From Thermomicrobiales bacterium (GTDB lineage Bacteria > Chloroflexota > Chloroflexia > Thermomicrobiales > UBA6265): a DNA stretch of 5,185 bases. The notes under the pieces are model-generated. The model had not been told where the DNA came from and did not search any database. It worked only from the letters and a program-made list of their open reading frames with translations. Below are positions 1 to 5,185 of this stretch, one piece after another. The position numbers and the translations under genes are program-made. The stretch spans positions 1 through 5,185 of the forward strand of contig JAICJJ010000253.1 of NCBI GenBank assembly GCA_025928535.1, given 5' to 3'. Numbering within the stretch: the stretch's first letter is position 1; each line of letters begins with the position of its first letter.

Positions 1-584
1 GGCGCCGCCAGGCCGACGCCAAGCGTGAGCGCCGGCAGAATGAGATGTTTCAGGCCGTCGCCGAGGCTCTCGTCGAGCGGCACGTAGCCGGACGGCGGCA
101 ACCAGCCCAACTGGACGGAAAGTCCGAGAATCAACATCAAGCCGAGCCAGAAGCCGGGCAGCGCCACGCCAAGAAGCGAAAAACTGGTCGCCAGCGCGTC
201 GAAGGGCGAACGCGGCCGGACGCCGGAGAGAATGCCGAGCGGCAACGCGATCACGACGCCGACCACGGTCGCCCCCAGCGTCAGCAGCAGCGTCGCTTCG
301 AATCGCCGTTTGATCAGTTGCGCGACCGGCTGCTTCGAACTCCACGAGACGCCGAAATCGCCCCGGACGACGTGGCCGAGCCAGATGCCGTACTGGACGA
401 CGATCGGCTTGTCGAGCCCCATCTCCTTGTGGATCTGGGCGACCGCCTCCGGCGTCGCTTCCAGGCCCAGCATCACCAGGGCCGGATCGCCCGGCACCAT
501 CCGCAGGACGGCGAAGACGACGACCGAGCAAAGCAGCAACACCGGAATCGTCTGCAGCAGTCGCCGAAGGATGTACCGCTGCAT
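1..584 (-). CDS. ABC transporter permease, DppB/OppB/GsiC type (3' part beyond window)
   Basis: This is the N-terminal 194 residues of an inner-membrane permease for oligopeptide/dipeptide-type solutes; the frame is open to the window edge. The protein begins MQRYILRRLLQTIPVLLLCS, the usual start of the DppB family: a short basic end and then a first membrane helix (about residues 9-29). Family landmarks follow: 'PGDP' at 31-34, a periplasmic loop with 'MGLDKP' (55-60) and 'GDFGVS' (75-80), helices near 97-121 and 132-158, and 'LILPALTLG' (181-189). Family members are usually about 305-340 residues, so roughly 120 are missing, including the cytoplasmic EAA loop that contacts the ATPase. The ATG at 584 is preceded by GAGGG 4 bases away. 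It lies only 11 bases after the stop of the substrate-binding protein gene, so the two are surely co-transcribed. Family is certain; the exact substrate cannot be read from the sequence. Confidence 0.95.
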   Translation of the reverse strand, partial: MQRYILRRLLQTIPVLLLCSVVVFAVLRMVPGDPALVMLGLEATPEAVAQIHKEMGLDKPIVVQYGIWLGHVVRGDFGVSWSSKQPVAQLIKRRFEATLLLTLGATVVGVVIALPLGILSGVRPRSPFDALATSFSLLGVALPGFWLGLMLILGLSVQLGWLPPSGYVPLDESLGDGLKHLILPALTLGVGLAA

Positions 585-588
585 CGTT

Positions 589-593
589 CCCTC
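589..593 (-). promoter_or_regulatory. Ribosome binding site of the permease gene
   Basis: On the minus strand GAGGG (593-589) lies 4 bases before the ATG at 584, directly after the TAG stop of the upstream gene (598-596). The tight spacing suggests coupled translation of binding protein and permease. The spacing is slightly short, but no other in-frame start fits the family's N-terminus. Confidence 0.6.
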
Positions 594-595
594 GC

Positions 596-2209
596 CTACG
601 CGTTCGGATCGAAAGAGTAGTCGAGGTAGTTCGGCAGTCCTTTCGGCCAGATCTGCATGCCCGAGACCTTCTTGTCGCCGGCCCAAACCACATCGACCGT
701 TTGCAGTTTGACCAGCGGCATGTCCTGGAGCATGATCTTGATGATTTCGCTGTAGATCGGTTTCCGTTTGTCGCGATCGAGCGTCGCCTTCCCCTGGTCG
801 AACAACTGCTCGATCTTGGGATTGTCGTAGCCCATCACGTTGTTGCCGCCGTCCTTGCGCAGCACGCTTTGCATCAGCCCGTCGGGATCGGGCTCACGGG
901 TGTACTGGGCGTTGGTCAGGTCGAATTTCTTGTCGAGCCAGACTTCCTGCAGCCAGACGCCCGATTCCATCTGCTGCAGTTCGAGGTCGATCCCGATCGC
1001 GGCGAGATTCTGCTTCAGGATTTCGCCCATCGGCGCTTCGATGCCGAGATCGTTCCCCCCGAACTTGAACGTCGTCTTGAACCCGTCGGCGTGTCCGGCT
1101 TCAGCCATCAGGGCCTTGGCGGCTTCGGGGTCGTGCGCGGGGCAGGGGATGCTCGGGTCGTAGGCCCAGTGGGTCGACGGGATGAGGCTGCAACCGACTT
1201 CGCCAGTGCCGAAGAAGACGTTCTGGTGAATCGCCTCCTTGTCGATCGCCATCGCCACCGCCTGGCGGACCTTGACATTGTCGAACGGCGGCTGCCGCAA
1301 ATTGAACTGGACGCACCAGTACGAGGCGGTGAAGGGTTGGCGGATCAACTGCACGCTGCTGTCCGACTCCAGTTGCTTGATCAACTGGTTGGGGACGTTT
1401 TCGGCGAGATCGATCTGCCCGGCTTTCAGGTTGGCGATCCGGGTCAATGCTTCGGCGATCGGCTGGCTCACGATCTCGTCGGGCCACTGCGCCAGGATGG
1501 CGGTGTTCCAGTAGTCCGGATTCTTCTTGTAGTTGGCGTGATCGCCGGGAACCCATTCGCCGAACTTGAATGGCCCGGTCCCATCCGGCGCCGTCGCGAT
1601 GTCGGCCACCGTGTCCTTGTTCAGGACCGGCAACGCCCAATGGCCGCAACTGGTCATGAACACGGCGCTCGGCTGCGTCAATTTGACCGTGAATTCGAGC
1701 GGCCCGGTGGCGGTGAACGACGCGACATCGCGCAGTTCCGCCTTGCCGCGGCCCTTATCGCCCGTGTCCAGCGCCCGCTGGAAACTGAAGACGACGTCGT
1801 CGGCCGTCACCTCCCGGCCGCTGTGGAACTTCACGCCCGGCCGGAGTTTGAAGACATAGGTCAGATTGTCGGGCGAAATGGTCCACGACTCGGCGACGTC
1901 CGGTTTCGGGTCGAGCATCGTCGCGTCCCATTGGACCAGCCGGCCGAAGATGAGCGTCGACGGCAAGAGGTCCTGGTCCGACTGGACCAGTTGCGGATCG
2001 AGGAATTGCAGATCGAGCGTGTAGGCGATCTTCATCGTGCCGCCGCCGACCGCCAGCGCCTGATACGGCCGCGCGGCCAGCAGCGCGGACATCGTCGGCA
2101 CGCTCAAGCCGAGCGCCAGCCCACGGACGATCAATTGCCGCCGGGACATCCGTCCCTTCGCGACCTCCGCGACGAATCGATCCTGTCGGGATTGCTGGGA
2201 ATGGTTCAT
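596..2209 (-). CDS. ABC transporter substrate-binding protein, SBP_bac_5 (peptide/oligopeptide) family
   Basis: A 537-residue extracytoplasmic solute receptor that would deliver peptides or related solutes to the permease encoded just downstream. The N-terminus has a polar stretch (1-20), then a twin-arginine motif SRRQLI (22-27), a hydrophobic segment (about 28-46) and a likely signal peptidase site ALA|VG (51-53). This suggests folded export by the Tat route. No lipobox cysteine is present. Family signatures are clear: 'DPQ' at 71-73, the block around 'AESWTISPDNLTYVFKLRPG' (106-125) continuing to 'FHSGREVTADDVVFSF' (128-143), 'GTGPFKFGEW' (210-219), 'VRQAVAMAIDKEAI' (314-327), and a C-terminal 'YDNPKIEQLFDQG' (461-473). 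Length is normal. I chose the ATG at 2209 because GAGGAGGG lies 6 bases upstream. An in-frame ATG at 2257 would add 16 residues and has a weaker AGGA 5 bases before it. Dipeptide, nickel and glycoside receptors share this fold, so the ligand is undetermined. Confidence 0.95.
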   Translation of the reverse strand: MNHSQQSRQDRFVAEVAKGRMSRRQLIVRGLALGLSVPTMSALLAARPYQALAVGGGTMKIAYTLDLQFLDPQLVQSDQDLLPSTLIFGRLVQWDATMLDPKPDVAESWTISPDNLTYVFKLRPGVKFHSGREVTADDVVFSFQRALDTGDKGRGKAELRDVASFTATGPLEFTVKLTQPSAVFMTSCGHWALPVLNKDTVADIATAPDGTGPFKFGEWVPGDHANYKKNPDYWNTAILAQWPDEIVSQPIAEALTRIANLKAGQIDLAENVPNQLIKQLESDSSVQLIRQPFTASYWCVQFNLRQPPFDNVKVRQAVAMAIDKEAIHQNVFFGTGEVGCSLIPSTHWAYDPSIPCPAHDPEAAKALMAEAGHADGFKTTFKFGGNDLGIEAPMGEILKQNLAAIGIDLELQQMESGVWLQEVWLDKKFDLTNAQYTREPDPDGLMQSVLRKDGGNNVMGYDNPKIEQLFDQGKATLDRDKRKPIYSEIIKIMLQDMPLVKLQTVDVVWAGDKKVSGMQIWPKGLPNYLDYSFDPNA

Positions 2210-2215
2210 CGTCGA

Positions 2216-2223
2216 CCCTCCTC
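2216..2223 (-). promoter_or_regulatory. Strong ribosome binding site deciding the start of the substrate-binding protein
   Basis: GAGGAGGG on the minus strand lies 6 bases before the ATG at 2209. It matches the anti-Shine-Dalgarno sequence well at ideal spacing, favouring this start over the in-frame ATG at 2257. Confidence 0.8.
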
Positions 2224-2284
2224 GGGCGCCCACGGCCGCTGAACCAGCGACGAGCATGACCTTCCTGGAATTCCGCGTCGCGCG

Positions 2285-2313
2285 ATCTTAAGGAGCGGAT
2301 GAACCCCCGTCAA
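2285..2313 (-). promoter_or_regulatory. Sigma70-like promoter of the peptide importer operon
   Basis: On the minus strand TTGACG (2313-2308; 5 of 6 match to TTGACA) is followed by exactly 17 bases and TAAGAT (2290-2285; 4 of 6 match to TATAAT). Transcription would start near 2278 and leave a leader of about 70 bases before the ATG at 2209. Position, orientation and spacing all fit the start of the binding-protein/permease operon. Seen by eye, not scored with a matrix. Confidence 0.6.
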
Positions 2314-2423
2314 GCCGCGGATGGCGCGGGGGGCGCTCAGCATGACGGGGGGCGGCGGCCACGGCCGCGCCGCACGACGTTGACGCGCGCCCCGGTTGTG
2401 GATCGGTCTCGCCGTCGTCGCCC

Positions 2424-2436
2424 CGATACGGTATCG
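2424..2436. promoter_or_regulatory. 13-base palindrome in the divergent intergenic region (candidate operator)
   Basis: CGATAC-G-GTATCG has perfect 6-base arms around one central base. It lies about 90 bases upstream of the MFS gene and about 110 bases upstream of the promoter facing the other way. Such a site could bind a dimeric regulator. No regulator gene is in the window, and palindromes this short also occur by chance, so this is only a candidate. Confidence 0.25.
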
Positions 2437-2468
2437 TCTCGTCACCATTGTGGCATCACGTTCGCAAC

Positions 2469-2484
2469 AGACTCCGAGACTCCG
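2469..2484 (+). repeat. Two tandem copies of an 8-base unit (AGACTCCG)
   Basis: AGACTCCG occurs twice in direct succession, 40 bases upstream of the MFS start. It is most likely a small slippage duplication in noncoding DNA. No function can be assigned. Confidence 0.4.
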
Positions 2485-2524
2485 TGCGTCGGCTCGTCGC
2501 AGATGGAATGCCGTCTTGCCATGA

Positions 2525-3823
2525 ATGATGCGTGAGAGCGCCGAGATTGTTGGGGCGGAACGATCCGATTCCGTTCCGGCAAGTGCAGCGCGCCGCGGGC
2601 CCTTCAGGATTTCGCCGCACGTGTTGGCGTCCCCGGCCTACCGACGCCTCTGGCTTTCCGGCATCATCTACTACAGTGCGAAGTGGGTGGAGATCATCAC
2701 CTCTGGCTGGATCGTTCTCGCGCTCACCGGTTCGCCGTTGCTCGTGGGACTCACCGGCTTCTTCCGCGTGCTGCCGATGCTCGTCCTCGGTTCGCTTTTC
2801 GGCGTTCTGGCCGACCGTTTCACGCGAGTCAACATCCTCCTCGGGATCCATGTCGCGAGCCTGCTGGCCGCCCTGGTCCTGGCGCTGACCTTCCTCCTCG
2901 GGCATGCATCGCTGGTGATCGTCTATCCGATGATCTTCGTCCTGGGATGTGGCTCCGCGGCGGATTTCTCCACCCGGAGCGCATTGATCGACGAGGTGCA
3001 GGACCGGTCCCTGCTCGCGAACACCATGTCGCTCGAATCGCTCTCGATGAGCGGCGCGAAGATCACGGCGACGGTGTTCGCCGGGTTTCTCTTGTCCGTC
3101 GGCGGCGCGGGGCTCGCGTACGGCTACCTCGCGGCGCTGTATGGATTCGGGTTGCTCTGGATCGGCGCCCTCAAGCGCCGGCTGCCCACGCGGCGGCGAG
3201 ACCAGACGGCTTCGTTGCGCGTGATGGCTTCCCTCCACAGCGGCTGGGCGTCGTCCTTGCGGATCCCGGTCGTGCGCGGCGTCTTCATCGTGACGATCAT
3301 CATCAACGTGTTGATCTTCCCGTATCAACAACTCATCGCGCTCGTCGCCGGCGATATCCTGTCGGTCGGCCCGTTCTGGATGGGCGTGCTCGCCGGCGCC
3401 GACGGCATTGGCGGCGCATTGATCGCCGCGTGGCTCACCTTCGGCGCCAGGACGCAACGCCAGGGCGCGTTGTTCATCGGCGGCTCGACCGGCGCGGCGG
3501 CGCTCCTCATCGGCCTCGCGCTCTCGCCGATCTTCGCGCTGTCGCTGGCCATCCAACTGGCGCTCGGGATCTGCGCCGGCCTCTTCAGCGCCCACCAGGC
3601 GGCGTTGGTCCTCAGCGCGACGCCGATGGAATCCCGATCTCGCGCCCTGGGGCTGATCGCGACGGCCATCGGCTTGACGCCGATCGGGATGCTCCTCATC
3701 GGCGGGGTGAGTTCGGCGGCGGGCGCGCAGATCGCCATCGCCACGATGGCCGCGCTGGGTCTGACCGGCCTGCTGCTCGTCATGATCTTCAATCCCCACC
3801 TGCGCGCCGCGCGAATCGCGTGA
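2525..3823 (+). CDS. Major facilitator superfamily transporter, MFS_3/EntS-like
   Basis: A 432-residue multi-spanning inner-membrane protein, probably a proton-driven exporter. A polar N-terminus (1-40) ends in 'LASPAYRRLWLSG' (34-46), the usual lead into helix 1 of this subfamily. Helix 2 follows 'LALTGSPLLVGLTG' (65-78), and MFS motif A is seen as 'GVLADRFTR' (93-101) between helices 2 and 3. Further hydrophobic stretches fall near 105-125, 129-147, 180-215, 248-276, 283-305, 314-332, 334-357, 374-395 and 400-422, with a basic central loop at 217-227 (KRRLPTRRR), giving the expected 6+6 layout and a normal length. The start is uncertain. ATG codons lie at 2525 and 2528, neither with a clear ribosome binding site; a GTG at 2621 would still keep all helices. 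The gene is divergent from the importer operon. Relatives export siderophores, macrolides or other small molecules; the substrate here is unknown. Confidence 0.92.
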   Translation: MMRESAEIVGAERSDSVPASAARRGPFRISPHVLASPAYRRLWLSGIIYYSAKWVEIITSGWIVLALTGSPLLVGLTGFFRVLPMLVLGSLFGVLADRFTRVNILLGIHVASLLAALVLALTFLLGHASLVIVYPMIFVLGCGSAADFSTRSALIDEVQDRSLLANTMSLESLSMSGAKITATVFAGFLLSVGGAGLAYGYLAALYGFGLLWIGALKRRLPTRRRDQTASLRVMASLHSGWASSLRIPVVRGVFIVTIIINVLIFPYQQLIALVAGDILSVGPFWMGVLAGADGIGGALIAAWLTFGARTQRQGALFIGGSTGAAALLIGLALSPIFALSLAIQLALGICAGLFSAHQAALVLSATPMESRSRALGLIATAIGLTPIGMLLIGGVSSAAGAQIAIATMAALGLTGLLLVMIFNPHLRAARIA

Positions 3824-3992
3824 CCGCGCCTGGAGAAGCGGGTCGAATTGCGGCGGGGGTGAGCGCAGCGGATCGCTGGGCGATGCCGCGCTTGGGTGAA
3901 TCCGGAGGCTGACTGGCGAGTCGATGTCTCGGTGCAGCCGTCGCCACGTCCCAGATGCGACAATGCCGCCGACGTCGAGAGGAGCATTGGCC
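3824..3992. other. Noncoding gap between the MFS gene and the secreted-protein gene
   Basis: These 169 bases hold no plausible gene. A short hairpin, CAGCG-GAT-CGCTG, lies near 3865-3877 but has no T-tract, so it is not a convincing intrinsic terminator. A -10-like GACAAT at 3959-3964 has no matching -35 at a proper distance. Whether the downstream gene has its own promoter therefore cannot be told from the sequence. Confidence 0.5.
3978..3984 (+). promoter_or_regulatory. Ribosome binding site of the secreted-protein gene
   Basis: AGAGGAG lies 8 bases before the ATG at 3993. This fixes the start of the open frame that runs off the right edge. An in-frame TTG at 3987 is much too close to this site to be preferred. 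Confidence 0.75.
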
Positions 3993-5185
3993 ATGAGCGG
4001 CGCATCTTCCCGTTGGCAGGGCGCGGCCCTGACCCTGGCGTTGTCCCTCGTCTTGACCGGCGCGGCCGGCTTGGCTCCCGCGCTTTCCGCGGTCGGGTTC
4101 GCCGCGCCGCGAGCGCAAACGACCGGCACGCCGGCCGCTGCGAGCGGCATCGACATCGCGACCCCGCCGCCGGAAGCAACGACGGCGGCCCCGACGACGG
4201 CTCCCCCCGCCGCGACCACGACCGCCGCGAACGCCAGCGCAGCCACCCCAGCCGCGGCCGGCGCGGGCGGGCCGGTCAACGATTTGACGCCGGTCGCGGA
4301 GTCGCGGCTGGCGCACATCCACGCCGGCGCCTGCGCCGAACTCGGCATCGTCGTCTATACGCTCACCGGTCTGCGCAGTTACCGGCTCGCCGGGGCCAAT
4401 GGCGAAGACATCGAATTGATCACCGGCACGGCCAAGGCGTCGCTGACCACCCTCTTCACCGAGCCGTTTTCGATCCACGTCCACGAAAGCGTCCGCAACA
4501 AGCAGAACTATCTCGCCTGCGCCGAAGTCGGCAGCCAGCCGCCCCCGCCCTGGACCGAAGCCGACGGCGTCGTCCTCCAGATGAACGAGCAAAACCATTC
4601 CGGCTTCACCGGGTTCGCCCAATTGCGGCCTGACGCCAACGGCGGCACCGACGTGACGATCGTCCTCGCCGCCCCGGGCGCGACCGCCGCGGCGACGCCG
4701 TCCGCGACGCCGCCGCCCTCGACGACCTACACCAGCCCGACCTTCCACTACACCATCAGTTACGGATCGACCTGGACCGAAACCGAAAATTCCACCACCA
4801 ACGGCAGCGACCGGTTCGTCCTCTACAACGGCGAGAGTTACATCACCTTCACCGGCGTCCAGGGCTTCGGCGGCGATCCGAAAGCCTGCGTCGACGCCTT
4901 TGTCGCGCAGTTGACGTCCGATCCGAACGTGAGCAACCTGCGGCTGGCGACCGACAATCAGGGGAAGCCGCTGCAAGGAGGGACAGCCGCGACCGGGAAT
5001 TACGCGATCTACAATCACGAATACACCTTCCCCGATCGGGTCGAGCCCTACACCCTCTTCGTCGGCTGCATTCCGCTCGTGCCGAATCAATCGGTGCTGG
5101 CGATCGTCCAGAACGTGCCGACCAAGGATTACGACACGCAACTGGCGGCGCGGGAAGCGTTGCTGCGGGGGTTGACCTTGCCGCA
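3993..5185 (+). CDS. Secreted two-domain protein of unknown function, with HIHxGxC/HVHES motifs (C-terminus beyond window)
   Basis: The frame is open for 397 residues with no stop. Residues 1-40 look like a signal peptide: RWQ, a hydrophobic core at about 11-35, then Ala-rich possible cleavage sites. An Ala/Thr/Pro-rich linker (41-98) follows. Domain 1 (about 103-228) carries HIHAGAC (108-114), LTTLF (151-155), HVHES (162-166), a YLAC motif (173-176) and a late 'GFTGFAQL' strand (204-211). Cys114 and Cys176 could form a disulfide, and the paired histidines could bind metal. A second Thr/Pro linker (229-247) leads to domain 2 (about 248-397), which begins 'SPTFHYTISYGSTW' (248-261) and has Cys299 and Cys359. 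I recall similar unnamed secreted proteins in Thermomicrobia, without a known role. Domain 1 faintly resembles CHRD or Cu/Zn superoxide dismutase sandwiches through its HxH motifs; this is inference. It follows the MFS gene by 169 bases with no functional link evident. Confidence 0.85.
   Translation, partial: MSGASSRWQGAALTLALSLVLTGAAGLAPALSAVGFAAPRAQTTGTPAAASGIDIATPPPEATTAAPTTAPPAATTTAANASAATPAAAGAGGPVNDLTPVAESRLAHIHAGACAELGIVVYTLTGLRSYRLAGANGEDIELITGTAKASLTTLFTEPFSIHVHESVRNKQNYLACAEVGSQPPPPWTEADGVVLQMNEQNHSGFTGFAQLRPDANGGTDVTIVLAAPGATAAATPSATPPPSTTYTSPTFHYTISYGSTWTETENSTTNGSDRFVLYNGESYITFTGVQGFGGDPKACVDAFVAQLTSDPNVSNLRLATDNQGKPLQGGTAATGNYAIYNHEYTFPDRVEPYTLFVGCIPLVPNQSVLAIVQNVPTKDYDTQLAAREALLRGLTLP

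Noticed and set aside
45..620. Plus-strand open frame of 191 codons over the permease gene
   Set aside because: It is opposite a clear DppB-type permease. Its product is a hydrophilic Arg/Gln/Asp-rich shadow.
701..2242. Plus-strand open frame of 513 codons across the binding-protein gene
   Set aside because: It is a mirror of the SBP_bac_5 gene caused by codon bias. It has no family signature and no ribosome binding site, and the minus-strand product is unmistakable.
2355..2368. GCGGCC-AC-GGCCGC inverted repeat as a terminator or operator
   Set aside because: It is a pure GC palindrome in a GC-rich stretch, has no T-tract, and is expected often by chance.
2299..2535. 78-codon plus-strand frame in the divergent intergenic region
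   Set aside because: Its product is Arg-rich without domain features, its AAGGAG is too close to the ATG, and its start overlaps the opposite-strand promoter. It is kept only as a possible leader in the findings.
3865..3877. Hairpin CAGCG-GAT-CGCTG after the MFS gene as an intrinsic terminator
   Set aside because: The stem is only 5 base pairs and no run of T follows on either strand.
2456..4348. Minus-strand open frame of 630 codons opposite the MFS gene and the start of the secreted-protein gene
   Set aside because: Its product is a low-complexity Arg/Asp/Glu/Ala-rich string with no recognisable domain, while the opposite strand encodes a clear MFS protein. Long antisense frames are common in GC-rich DNA.
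3789..5141. Minus-strand open frame of 450 codons opposite the secreted-protein gene
   Set aside because: Its product is Gly/Arg/Val-rich antisense-type sequence. The plus strand has a good ribosome binding site, signal peptide, linkers and conserved-looking domains.

Overview
The window is GC-rich DNA with ordinary bacterial gene density. It holds four protein-coding genes, two of them cut by the window edges, and no RNA gene, CRISPR array, insertion sequence or long repeat that I can see. The style of the proteins suggests a Chloroflexota bacterium, possibly of the Thermomicrobia/Sphaerobacter group. The substrate-binding protein starts with a short polar stretch, then a 'KGRMSRRQLIVRGLALGLS' type Tat signal. 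The last gene encodes a secreted protein with Ala/Thr/Pro-rich linkers and an HIHxGxC / HVHES domain of a type I recall from that group. This placement is an inference from protein style only; no marker gene is present.

Positions 1-2209 (minus strand) carry the start of an ABC-type oligopeptide/dipeptide importer operon. A SBP_bac_5 substrate-binding protein comes first, followed after 11 bases by a DppB-type permease that runs off the left edge. A good sigma70-like promoter (TTGACG, 17 bases, TAAGAT, at 2313-2285 minus) lies just upstream, so this is the beginning of the transcription unit. The second permease and the ATPases would be expected beyond position 1.

Positions 2210-2524 form a divergent control region. 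It holds that promoter, the ribosome binding site of the binding-protein gene, a 13-base palindrome and a small tandem duplication.

Positions 2525-3823 (plus) encode a 432-residue MFS transporter of the MFS_3/EntS-like type. Positions 3824-3992 are a noncoding gap with no convincing terminator or promoter. From 3993 to the right edge (plus) is a secreted two-domain protein of unknown function, 397 residues visible with no stop.

The binding protein and permease work together in solute import. The MFS gene and the secreted protein share a strand but show no evident functional link to each other or to the importer. I see no strong case for a new multi-gene system here. The least explained item is the secreted protein at the right edge.
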